From Candidatus Pelethomonas intestinigallinarum (GTDB taxonomy: Bacteria; Bacillota; Clostridia; Oscillospirales; Oscillospiraceae): a DNA stretch of 6,504 nt. The notes under the pieces were generated by a model, which was not told the DNA's origin, did no database searches, and worked only from the letters and a program-made list of their open reading frames with translations. The stretch spans positions 1-6,504 of the forward strand of contig DVGP01000012.1 of assembly GCA_018712665.1 (NCBI GenBank). Reading direction: 5' to 3'. A program made the translations under genes and the position numbers. Below, in pieces: positions 1 to 5,671 of the stretch (positions are counted from its first letter, which is position 1; each line of letters begins with the position of its first letter).

Positions 1-5
1 GCCAT

Positions 6-68
6 GTGCCGTCTCTGACGGCACGGCGTAGGATCTCAGCGCGTGGGCCGGGAACGGCCCACATGCGC
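6..68. repeat. two tandem perfect hairpins in gene-free left edge
   Basis: Two back-to-back hairpins occupy the left edge. The first pairs GTGCCGTC (6-13) with GACGGCAC (17-24) across a TCT loop. The second pairs GTGGGCCG (43-50) with CGGCCCAC (55-62) across a GGAA loop, which is a GNRA-type tetraloop, and it can extend through GCGC (39-42) with GCGC (65-68) past a two-base AT bulge. Neither is followed by a T-tract on either strand, so they do not look like intrinsic terminators. They may belong to the 3' region of a gene left of the window, or to a dispersed extragenic repeat. Nothing in 1-129 looks coding. Confidence 0.6.
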
Positions 69-131
69 GAAACTTCATGCGCCGCTTACTTTTGCCTGTT
101 ATCGTGGTGCGCCCACGGCGCATGAAGTTTC
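69..131. repeat. 16-bp perfect inverted repeat at the peptidase 3' end
   Basis: The left arm GAAACTTCATGCGCCG (69-84) is the exact reverse complement of the right arm (116-131), with a 31-base spacer between them. The right arm runs into the peptidase stop codon (130-132 on the minus strand), so the end of the mRNA could fold into a long stem directly after translation stops. A smaller competing stem, CGTGG (103-107) with CCACG (113-117), lies inside and overlaps the right arm. There is no run of T after the distal arm on the minus strand, so if it ends transcription it is not a classical intrinsic terminator. Protection of the 3' end is an alternative role. Confidence 0.7.
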
Positions 132-1299
132 AATTGCCCTGCTGTCCCAGGACCTCACTTTGGATCAGCGCCTCCAATACAGCATCACAGCGGAGAAGGT
201 CCTCTATCGCCACAAATTCGTCGGGTTTGTGGGCCTGCTCCAGGTTCCCGGGGCCGTAGGAGAGGCAGTTGACGTTCCCCAGGGTCCCGGCGACGACGGC
301 GGTATCGGTGTAGCCGGGGAAGAGGCCCGCCTCCAGCTCTTTGCCCGTGACGGCTTGACAGGCGTTTTGGAGGGCGCGGAGCAGAGGGGCGTCCCGGTGA
401 AGGGGGATGCAGGGGCGGTCGCCGGTGACTTCGATGGAGACATTGACTCCGGGGACTGCGGCCTCCGCCTGGGCGGCGGCCTCCCGGAAGATGGCCTGGG
501 CGGTTCCGCTGTCGATGGGCGGGGCCAGGCGCATGTCCACCCACAGCCGGCAGCGGTCCGGCACCACATAGGGCTGGTAGCCGCCGGTGATCTGGCCGAA
601 GGTGATGGTGGCCCGGCCCAGCACCGGGTCTCCGTCTCCGGCCCGGGTCAGAAAGTCCCGCCGGGCCCGGGCGATCAGCTCCCCGGTGGCGGCGATGGCG
701 TCGGCCCCCTGTTCCGGCCGGCTGGCGTGGGCGGTGACGCCCTGGACGTCGATCTCCAGCCACAGCCGGCCCTTGTGGGCCATCTGGATCTGGCCGCCGG
801 TGGGCTCCAGGTCCATGACCCAGTCGTCCCTGCGCACCAGCCCGCCTTCGATGGCCTGTCCGATCCCCGCCATGTCCGCCTCCTCGTCCACAGTGCACAG
901 CAGAGCCAGAGGGCGCTTGAGCTTCGCCCCGGCCTGGACGGCCAGGGCCGTCTTGTGGAAGGCGGACAGGGCGCAGGCCAGGCCGGACTTCATGTCGCAG
1001 CTACCCCTGCCGTAGATCCTGCCCTCCGCCTCTTCCGCGCCCAGGGGGTCCCGGGTCCAGCCGTCCCCAAAGACCACCGTGTCCATGTGGCAGCACAGGA
1101 CCAGGGCAGGGCCCGCCAAATCGCCGTTCAGCCGAGCCATCAGATTCTGCCGTCCCGGCTGAACGTCCTGCAGGGTGATCTCGGCGCCGCAGCCTGACAG
1201 GTAGGAGCGGATGTACGCCGCCACCCTGCCCTCCATGGTTCCTGGGTCCGTGCTCTCAATGGCGATCAACTCTTTTGTCAGATGGATGACATCCAACAT
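130..1299 (-). CDS. M20 family metallopeptidase (ArgE/DapE-like)
   Basis: This is a predicted cytosolic dinuclear-zinc amidohydrolase of 389 residues, the usual length for M20 exopeptidases and deacylases. The motifs are in family order: HMDTV with H71 and D73; YGRGSCDMKSGL with bridging D102; TVDEE with catalytic E139 and metal ligand E140; LEPT with E165; the lid-domain HASRP with H191; and the C-terminal AHKPDE with H357. A GYTDT loop (329-333) replaces the commoner GGTD form. The start at 1299 is chosen because GGAGG lies 8 bases upstream and homology begins at LDVIHLTKEL. The open frame continues to 1461, but that part is translated hairpin repeat. No signal peptide is visible. The substrate (acetylornithine, succinyl-diaminopimelate, a dipeptide or another N-acyl amino acid) cannot be told from sequence alone, so no gene symbol is given. 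Confidence 0.92.
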   Translation of the reverse strand: MLDVIHLTKELIAIESTDPGTMEGRVAAYIRSYLSGCGAEITLQDVQPGRQNLMARLNGDLAGPALVLCCHMDTVVFGDGWTRDPLGAEEAEGRIYGRGSCDMKSGLACALSAFHKTALAVQAGAKLKRPLALLCTVDEEADMAGIGQAIEGGLVRRDDWVMDLEPTGGQIQMAHKGRLWLEIDVQGVTAHASRPEQGADAIAATGELIARARRDFLTRAGDGDPVLGRATITFGQITGGYQPYVVPDRCRLWVDMRLAPPIDSGTAQAIFREAAAQAEAAVPGVNVSIEVTGDRPCIPLHRDAPLLRALQNACQAVTGKELEAGLFPGYTDTAVVAGTLGNVNCLSYGPGNLEQAHKPDEFVAIEDLLRCDAVLEALIQSEVLGQQGN

Positions 1300-1307
1300 A
1301 ACATATA

Positions 1308-1312
1308 CCTCC
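1308..1312 (-). promoter_or_regulatory. ribosome binding site of the M20 peptidase
   Basis: GGAGG on the minus strand stands 8 bases before the ATG at 1299. This decides the start against the longer open frame reaching 1461. A TAGAAT hexamer at 1337-1342 on the same strand would suit a -10 box with transcription starting near 1330, but I find no matching -35. Confidence 0.85.
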
Positions 1313-1353
1313 AAACATTTTCCATCGAGGACTGCAATTCTAGTCGTAACTTT

Positions 1354-1469
1354 TCGGGCCTCCCCGGCCCGGACCTGGGACTTTGTGGGGCCTACCCGGC
1401 CCCACACCCCGGGGTTCACTTTTGGACGCCCAAAAGTGAACCGAAAAACCGCCAAAACCAAGGTTTTGG
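1354..1469 (-). repeat. structured extragenic element, copy A
   Basis: Read on the minus strand this is four hairpins in a row. (1) CCAAAACC pairs with GGTTTTGG (1452-1469), followed by CGGTTTTT. (2) GGTTCACTTTTGG pairs perfectly over 13 bp (1413-1425 with 1430-1442) around a 4-base loop. (3) TGTGGGGCC pairs with GGCCCCACA (1384-1392 with 1398-1406). (4) CGGGCC pairs with GGCCCG (1354-1359 with 1365-1370). Copy B at 1799-1917 has the same four stems in the same order, with the same CGGTTTTT and CCCGGGGT linkers. Copy A lies between the aminotransferase and the peptidase, on the peptidase's strand and upstream of its start. It is probably a dispersed genomic repeat; family and function are unknown to me. 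Confidence 0.7.
1444..1469 (-). terminator. possible intrinsic terminator heading copy A
   Basis: On the minus strand an 8-bp stem (CCAAAACC with GGTTTTGG, two-base centre, or 7 bp with a 4-base loop) is followed after CGG by five T. It would stop read-through from the aminotransferase before the peptidase, which would then need its own promoter between here and 1312. The stem is A/T-rich and the T-run is short and displaced, so strength is uncertain. Confidence 0.35.
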
Positions 1470-1618
1470 ATTCCTTTGTCTAATCGGTCTCAATCAAATT
1501 TGAAACTGCTCTGCCACTGAATTGCGTTTTTGACATCTAATCTGCGGTTTGGTGGTCAACGGCACTCCGGCTGCCGCCCTGTGAAAGAGATGCCGTCATC
1601 TAAGGGTGCATATCGAAA

Positions 1619-1656
1619 CATTCCGCGTAAGGCGCAAAAAACATTTACGCGGGATG
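1619..1656. repeat. 12-bp stem with 14-base loop
   Basis: CATTCCGCGTAA (1619-1630) pairs with TTACGCGGGATG (1645-1656) along its whole length with one T-G wobble. The loop is A-rich. There is no T-tract afterwards. It could be part of a larger folded RNA or part of the repeat unit. Confidence 0.55.
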
Positions 1657-1703
1657 AAACGGCTCGAAGCTGGCCCTCGCAAGGGGTGGAGGCCGAAGGG
1701 CTG

Positions 1704-1769
1704 GGCTGTCGGTCAGAGGCAAAAATCCCATGCGCGGCGGCAGGCACCGACGAAAGATTTTTGGCAGCC
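1704..1769 (+). other. compound fold with alternative interleaved pairing
   Basis: GGCTG (1704-1708) can pair with CAGCC (1765-1769), enclosing CAAAAATC (1720-1727) paired with GATTTTTG (1756-1763). A third complement, GTCGGT (1708-1713) with ACCGAC (1746-1751), crosses the second stem, giving either a switch between folds or a pseudoknot. Each stem is short and the order could be chance. It is listed because three complements fall within 66 bases of non-coding DNA. Confidence 0.3.
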
Positions 1770-1798
1770 GCGGCGATACAAACCAACATGAGGGGGTA

Positions 1799-1833
1799 CA
1801 TAGGGGGGCGACAGCCTCCCTATGCGGTTTTTT
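1799..1833 (+). terminator. intrinsic terminator heading copy B
   Basis: CATAGGGGGG (1799-1808) pairs with CCTCCCTATG (1815-1824) over 10 bp with one G-T wobble and a 6-base loop. CGG and then six T (1828-1833) follow. It has the form of a working plus-strand terminator, although no gene on that strand ends nearby. If the insert at 1470-1798 is transcribed on the plus strand, this would be its 3' end. Confidence 0.5.
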
Positions 1834-1917
1834 GGTTACTTTTTGTCCGTACAAAAAGTAACCCGGGGTACGGGGCCGGAGGCCCCGAAAATGTCGGGGC
1901 CCGGGGGCGGAGCCCCC
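1799..1917 (+). repeat. structured extragenic element, copy B
   Basis: Four hairpins in a row on the plus strand. (1) The terminator-like stem 1799-1824 is followed by CGGTTTTTT. (2) GGTTACTTTTTGT pairs perfectly over 13 bp with its complement (1834-1846 with 1851-1863) around CCGT. (3) CGGGGCC pairs with GGCCCCG around GGA (1871-1887). (4) GGGGGC pairs with GCCCCC around GGA (1903-1917). Order and linkers match copy A read on the opposite strand, while several stem sequences differ and keep their pairing. It sits just beyond the aminotransferase 3' end, opposite to that gene. Confidence 0.72.
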
Positions 1918-1927
1918 ACAAAGGTCC

Positions 1928-1956
1928 GGCGGGCAGGCCCGAGAGACCTGCCCGCC
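1928..1956 (-). terminator. hairpin after the aminotransferase
   Basis: GGCGGGCAGG pairs perfectly with CCTGCCCGCC over 10 bp around a 9-base loop, beginning 8 bases after the aminotransferase stop codon on the minus strand. The stem is very stable and well placed, but only a short TTT occurs six bases downstream, so it may pause or protect rather than terminate efficiently. Confidence 0.55.
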
Positions 1957-1963
1957 AATGTGA

Positions 1964-3133
1964 TCACGCCATTTTCTCCTTGATGTGGCTCAGCCGGTCC
2001 AGGGCCTCCAGCAGGGTGCTGTCCTGCTTGGCGAAGTGGACCCGGACGATGTCGTTGACGCCCTTCTCGTTGAAGAAGGAGGTGCCGGGCACGCAGGCCA
2101 CGCCCACCTTGTGGGCCATCTCCTCGCAGAACTCCACGTCGGTCTGGCCCTTCTTCATGTAGGGGCCGATGTTGGCCAGGACGAAGTAGGCGCCCTGGGG
2201 GTCGGTGAAGGGAATGCCGATGTTCTTCAGCCCGTCGGTGAAGAGCTTCTTCATGTGGGCGTAGTGGGCCCCAAACTCCTCGTAGTAGCTGTCGGGCATC
2301 TCCAGGCCCACGATGGCGGCCTCCATCAGGGGGGAGGGGGCGCCCACGGTGTTGAAGTCATGGTACTGCTTGATCCGCTCCATGATGGGCTGGGGGGCGA
2401 TGGCGTAGCCCAGACGCCAGCCGGTGATGGAGTAGGTCTTGCTCAGGCTGGAGCAGGAGACGGTCCGCTCCCACATGCCGGGCAGGCTGTTCATGTAGAC
2501 GTGCTTGTGGCCGTCGTAGACGATGTGCTCGTAGACCTCGTCCATGATGGCGTAGGTATCGTACTTCACACACAGGTCCGCGATGAGCTTCAGCTCGTCG
2601 TAGGTAAACACCTTGCCGCTGGGGTTGGAGGGGTTGCAGATCAGGATGGCCTTGGCCCCCTGCTTGAAGGCGTCCTCCAGCACGTCGGGATCAAAGTTGA
2701 AGGTGGGGGGCACCAGGGGCACGAAGATGGGCTCGCAGTCCGCCATGATGGCCTGGGCCCGGTAGTTCTCGAAGTAGGGGGAGAAGATGATGATTTTATC
2801 CCCGGGGTTGGTCAGGGCAAAGATAGTGTCCACCATGGCCTCGGTGGAGCCGATGGTCACCACGATCTCCGTCTCCGGGTCCAGGGTCCGGCCCATGAAG
2901 CGGCCGCACTTCTTGGCCAGGGCCTGGCGGAAGTTGGGCGCGCCCATGGTGATGGGGTACTGGTGGGGGCCCTGGTGGCTGACCTCCTCCAAGCGGTCCA
3001 GCATGGCCTTGGGGGGATCAAAGTCGGGGAAGCCCTGGGCCAGATTGATGGCGCCGCACTCCAGGGAGATCCGGGTCATCCGCCGGATCACGGAGTCGGT
3101 GAAGAGCTTGTTCTTTCTGCTCATTTCCTGCAT
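1964..3133 (-). CDS. class I/II pyridoxal-phosphate aminotransferase
   Basis: A 389-residue fold-type I aminotransferase, full length for the family and cytosolic. It has NLAQGFPDFDPP (30-41), typical of the subgroup that contains methionine, kynurenine and glutamine/aromatic aminotransferases. It also has CNPSNPSG with N170, MDEVYE with D198 and Y201, the PLP Schiff-base lysine K232 in SSLSKTYSITGWRLGY, and the carboxylate-binding arginine R364 in VRVHFA. The start at 3133 is preferred because GAAAGGA lies about 10 bases upstream. The next Met (residue 4) has its only purine-rich site two bases away. The gene is transcribed away from the hut operon, with element C between them. Glutamate/2-oxoglutarate is the likely common partner, but the amino-acid substrate cannot be fixed from sequence. 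A C-S lyase activity, as in PatB-like relatives, is a less likely alternative. Confidence 0.93.
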   Translation of the reverse strand: MQEMSRKNKLFTDSVIRRMTRISLECGAINLAQGFPDFDPPKAMLDRLEEVSHQGPHQYPITMGAPNFRQALAKKCGRFMGRTLDPETEIVVTIGSTEAMVDTIFALTNPGDKIIIFSPYFENYRAQAIMADCEPIFVPLVPPTFNFDPDVLEDAFKQGAKAILICNPSNPSGKVFTYDELKLIADLCVKYDTYAIMDEVYEHIVYDGHKHVYMNSLPGMWERTVSCSSLSKTYSITGWRLGYAIAPQPIMERIKQYHDFNTVGAPSPLMEAAIVGLEMPDSYYEEFGAHYAHMKKLFTDGLKNIGIPFTDPQGAYFVLANIGPYMKKGQTDVEFCEEMAHKVGVACVPGTSFFNEKGVNDIVRVHFAKQDSTLLEALDRLSHIKEKMA

Positions 3134-3161
3134 GGTTGATCGTTCCTTTCATAGGGTATTC

Positions 3162-3462
3162 ATCCTTTTTCTTGAAAGAAAAAGGATCAAAAAGAACTTT
3201 TGACGCAAACTTGCCGAAAAAGGCTGACGCCTTTTCCGCCAAAGAGGATTCGCTTCGCTCTGCGCCTCGGGGCCTATGGCCCCTGCGACACTCGCTCCGC
3301 GCAGAGTGTTTTTCCGACGTACACGCCGCCGGAAAAACGATTTCACTTTATTTTGCGCCGTGCGCGGCGCAAAACTCTGCGAGGCGTTTTGTATTTCCAC
3401 GCGAAACGGAGTTTCGCGCAAGAGTTTTCTTTTGATACTTTTCTTTTTCAAAAGAAAAGTAT
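3162..3462. repeat. hairpin-dense extragenic element C with imperfect terminal inverted repeats
   Basis: This fills the divergent gap upstream of hutI and the aminotransferase. Stems in order: ATCCTTTTTCT (3162-3172 with 3177-3187); AAAAGGC (3218-3224 with 3229-3235); CTCTGCGC (3258-3265 with 3299-3306) enclosing GGGGCC (3269-3274 with 3278-3283); GTTTTTCCG (3308-3316 with 3330-3338); TTTTGCGCCG (3351-3360 with 3365-3374); CGCGAAAC (3400-3407 with 3411-3418); ATACTTTTCTTT (3435-3446 with 3451-3462). The left end and the reverse complement of the right end align with a few changes, each a T-rich hairpin followed by ATCAAAA-GAA and then GCGAAAC/GCAAAC, like the ends of a miniature inverted-repeat element. 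No transposase is encoded. Several overlapping open frames cross it and none has coding signs. It must contain or displace the promoters of both flanking units; TTGATA at 3432-3437 could act as a -35, but no good -10 follows. Confidence 0.65.
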
Positions 3463-3471
3463 GGAACTGGA

Positions 3472-3477
3472 AAGGAG
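3472..3477 (+). promoter_or_regulatory. ribosome binding site of hutI
   Basis: AAGGAG ends six bases before the ATG at 3484. It lies only nine bases after the right-hand hairpin of element C, so folding of that hairpin could affect access to it. The spacing rules against the in-frame TTG at 3481 as start. Confidence 0.85.
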
Positions 3478-3483
3478 TTTTTG

Positions 3484-4758
3484 ATGAGCGATCTGTTGGT
3501 GGTGAACATTGGGACGCTGGCGACGGCGGAGGGGCGCTCTGCCAGAGGCGGCGCGGCCCAGGGCGAGGTCCGGGCGCTGCGTGACGCCTGGGTGCGGATC
3601 GAAGATGGCGTGATCACCGCCGTGGGGACGGGGGAGCCGCCCCAGGCCCCCGGCGCGGCCCGGCTGGACGCCGGGGGGCGGCTGGTGACCCCGGGGCTGG
3701 TGGACGCCCACACCCACCTGATTTTCAGCGGCTGGCGGCAGCACGAGCTGGGGCTGAAGCTCCGGGGGACGCCCTATCTGGAGATCCTGGCCCAGGGCGG
3801 CGGCATCCTGTCCACCGTCCGGGCCACCCGGAGCGCCTCCCAGGCGGAGCTGGAGGCCAAGGGCCGCCGGGCCCTGGACGAGATGCTGCGCCTGGGCACC
3901 ACCACCTGCGAGGCCAAGAGCGGCTACGGCCTGGACACGGAGACGGAGCTGAAGCAGCTCCGGGCCATCCGGGTCCTGAACGGGAGCCACCCTGTGGACC
4001 TGGTCCCCACCTTCCTGGGGGCCCATGCGGTGCCGGAGGAATACCGGGAGGACCGGGCGGGCTACGTCCGCCTGGTCTGCGAGGAGATGATCCCCGCGGC
4101 GACGGGGGAGGGGCTGGCGAAATTCTGCGACGTGTTCTGCGAGACCGGGGTATTCTCCGCCGGGGAGACCCGGACGATCCTGGAGGCCGGCCTGCGCCAC
4201 GGCCTGCGGCCCAAGATCCACGCCGATGAGATCGACGCCATCGGCGGCTCCCAGCTGGCCCGGGAGGTGGGGGCCGTCTCCTGCGAGCACCTGATCGTCT
4301 GCCCGCCGGAGGGGATCGCCGCCATGGCCGCGGCGGGGACGGTGGCCTGCCTGCTGCCCGCCACCAGCTTCTACCTGGGGGCGGCCTACGCCCCGGCCAG
4401 GGCCATGGTGGACGCCGGCGTGCCGGTGGCCCTGGCCACGGACTTCAACCCCGGCTCCTGCCCCTGCCTGAACATGCAGCTGGTGATGAGCCTGGGCTGC
4501 CTGAAGTACCGGCTGACCCCGGAGGAGGTGCTGACGGCGGTCACGCTCAACGGCGCGGCGGCGGCGGGCCTGGCGGACACCGTGGGGTCCCTGGAGCCGG
4601 GAAAGCTGGGTGACCTGGTGATCTGGGAGGCGGAGGACCTGGACTACCTCTGCTACCGCCTGGGCAGCAACCTGGCCCGGACCGTGGTCAAGCGGGGAGC
4701 GGTCTTTACAAATCATACAGAGGGCGTTATGGGCCCGGAAGGAGAGAGAAATGGCTAA
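3484..4758 (+). CDS. hutI: imidazolonepropionase
   Basis: This hydrolyses 4-imidazolone-5-propanoate to N-formimino-L-glutamate, the third step of histidine degradation, in the cytosol. It is a 424-residue amidohydrolase-superfamily TIM barrel, the normal length for HutI. Visible features: the composite N-terminal beta region (1-66); VDAHTHLIFSG with metal ligands H76 and H78; the HutI-specific AKSGYGLDTETE with Y148; FLGAHAVP with H181; KIHADEI with metal ligand H246 and catalytic E249; CEHLI with H269; and ATDFNPGS with metal ligand D320 and substrate-contacting N322. The order and spacing match the characterised Bacillus subtilis enzyme. The start at 3484 follows the ribosome site at 3472-3477. 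It is the first gene of the operon and its last 8 bases overlap ftcD, implying translational coupling. No HutH or HutU gene is adjacent in the window, and no HutP-type regulator is seen. Confidence 0.96.
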   Translation: MSDLLVVNIGTLATAEGRSARGGAAQGEVRALRDAWVRIEDGVITAVGTGEPPQAPGAARLDAGGRLVTPGLVDAHTHLIFSGWRQHELGLKLRGTPYLEILAQGGGILSTVRATRSASQAELEAKGRRALDEMLRLGTTTCEAKSGYGLDTETELKQLRAIRVLNGSHPVDLVPTFLGAHAVPEEYREDRAGYVRLVCEEMIPAATGEGLAKFCDVFCETGVFSAGETRTILEAGLRHGLRPKIHADEIDAIGGSQLAREVGAVSCEHLIVCPPEGIAAMAAAGTVACLLPATSFYLGAAYAPARAMVDAGVPVALATDFNPGSCPCLNMQLVMSLGCLKYRLTPEEVLTAVTLNGAAAAGLADTVGSLEPGKLGDLVIWEAEDLDYLCYRLGSNLARTVVKRGAVFTNHTEGVMGPEGERNG

Positions 4759-5665
4759 GCTGGTGGAGTGCATCCCGAATTTCAGCGTCAGCCGGGAGCG
4801 GGACCCGGCGGTGTTCCAGGCCCTGGAGGACCTGGCAAACAGCATCCCCGGGTGCGCGGTGCTGGACGTGCAGAGCGACGGGGACCACAACCGCTGCGTG
4901 TTCACCATGGTGGGGTCCCCCGGGGCCATGGAGGAGGCGGCCCTCCGGCTGGCGAAGCAGGCCGCGGAGACCATCGACATGACAAAGCACACCGGCCAGC
5001 ACCCCCGGATGGGGGCGGTGGACGTGATCCCCTTCGTCCCCACCATGGACATGACGGTGGAGGAGTGCGTGGCGCTGAGCCGGCGGGTGGCCGGGCGGAT
5101 CTGGGAGGAGCTGGCAATTCCTGTCTATCTCTACGAGGACGCCGCCACGTCGCCGGATCGGGTCAACCTGGCCAGCGTCCGCAAGGGGCAGTTTGAGGGC
5201 ATGGCGGAGAAGATGAAGCTGCCGGAGTGGGCCCCGGACTACGGAGAGCGGCGGCCCCACCCCACGGCCGGGGTGGTGGCGGTGGGGGCCCGGATGCCCC
5301 TCATCGCCTACAACGTGAACCTGGACACCTCCGACCTGGAGATCGCCAACAGGATCGCCCGGTCCATCCGGGCCGCCGGCGGCGGGTTCAAGTACTGCAA
5401 GGCCATCGGCGTCATGCTCGGGGACCGGAACATCGCCCAGGTGTCCATGAACCTGGTCAACTACGAGGGCACCCCCATCTACTACGTCTTTGAGATGATC
5501 CGGGCCCTGGCGGACCGCTGGGGGGTGCGGATCATCGGCAGCGAGCTGGTGGGCCTGACCCCGGCCAAGGCCCTGCTGGACTGCGCGGAGTACTACCTGA
5601 AGCTGGAGAATTTCGACTGCCGCAGGCAGGTGATGGAGTACCACCTGATCGGACGGGAGGAGTGA
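4751..5665 (+). CDS. ftcD: glutamate formimidoyltransferase
   Basis: This transfers the formimino group of N-formimino-L-glutamate to tetrahydrofolate, giving 5-formimino-THF and glutamate. It has 304 residues and equals the N-terminal transferase half of the mammalian bifunctional FTCD. The N-subdomain (about 1-180) begins VECIPNFSVSRE and carries TGQHPRMGAVDVIPF; H84 there corresponds by motif to the catalytic histidine of the mammalian enzyme. The C-subdomain (about 182-300) includes AYNVNLDT, the folate-site region around GFKYCKAIGV, and QVSMNLVNYEGTP. AAGGAG six bases upstream, inside the end of hutI, fixes the ATG at 4751. Stop and start of hutI/ftcD overlap by 8 bases, and fchA follows after 6 bases, so the three genes form one operon. 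Homologues lacking the cyclodeaminase half are normal in bacteria, and the missing half is the next gene. Confidence 0.96.
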   Translation: MAKLVECIPNFSVSRERDPAVFQALEDLANSIPGCAVLDVQSDGDHNRCVFTMVGSPGAMEEAALRLAKQAAETIDMTKHTGQHPRMGAVDVIPFVPTMDMTVEECVALSRRVAGRIWEELAIPVYLYEDAATSPDRVNLASVRKGQFEGMAEKMKLPEWAPDYGERRPHPTAGVVAVGARMPLIAYNVNLDTSDLEIANRIARSIRAAGGGFKYCKAIGVMLGDRNIAQVSMNLVNYEGTPIYYVFEMIRALADRWGVRIIGSELVGLTPAKALLDCAEYYLKLENFDCRRQVMEYHLIGREE

Positions 5666-5671
5666 GGCGCG

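Larger units (their letters stand above)
1470..1798. other. non-coding stretch between repeat copies A and B
   Basis: About 330 bases with no convincing gene. Open frames on both strands (for example an 81-codon one at 1556-1801 minus) lack a usable ribosome binding site and recognisable domains. The stretch contains a 10-bp palindrome TCAAATTTGA (1494-1503), a 12-bp stem at 1619-1656 and a compound fold at 1704-1769. It is bracketed by the heads of A and B, so A, this insert and B may form one composite unit spanning 1354-1917. Confidence 0.5.

Noticed and set aside
69..131. integron attC or phage attachment site
   Set aside because: The repeat is perfectly symmetric, without the bulges and core GTTRRRY ends of attC, and no integrase is nearby.
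43..1197. 384-codon plus-strand open frame opposite the peptidase
   Set aside because: It is a G/C-driven shadow of the M20 gene, with low-complexity Gly/Val/Asp/Gln composition, no domain and no ribosome site.
1556..1801. 81-codon minus-strand open frame in the intergenic insert
   Set aside because: The only purine-rich site is 13 bases from the ATG and lies inside the terminator-like stem. The region folds extensively and no domain is visible.
1354..1917. CRISPR array
   Set aside because: There are no regularly spaced direct repeats; the similarity is between two inverted hairpin clusters.
1530..2162. 210-codon plus-strand open frame through insert, copy B and the aminotransferase 3' end
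   Set aside because: It crosses a terminator and several hairpins and then runs antisense to the aminotransferase; it looks like translated repeat.
1985..3139. 384-codon plus-strand open frame opposite the aminotransferase
   Set aside because: It is antisense to a gene with all catalytic motifs, and its composition is biased to Gly, Val, His and Asp.
3149..3451. 100-codon minus-strand open frame spanning element C
   Set aside because: Overlapping open frames in several directions come from the self-complementary sequence. There is no ribosome site, and the product is basic low-complexity sequence.
3134..3480. T-box or metabolite riboswitch in the hutI or aminotransferase leader
   Set aside because: There is no T-box TGGNACCGCG sequence and no recognisable riboswitch core; the stems look like a repeat element.
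3481..3483. TTG start for hutI one codon upstream
   Set aside because: The ATG at 3484 has better spacing (6 bases) from AAGGAG and is the stronger start codon.
3448..5052. 534-codon minus-strand open frame across hutI and ftcD
   Set aside because: It is antisense to two clearly assigned enzymes and is rich in Gln/Gly/Arg/His, typical of reverse-frame translation of G/C-rich genes.
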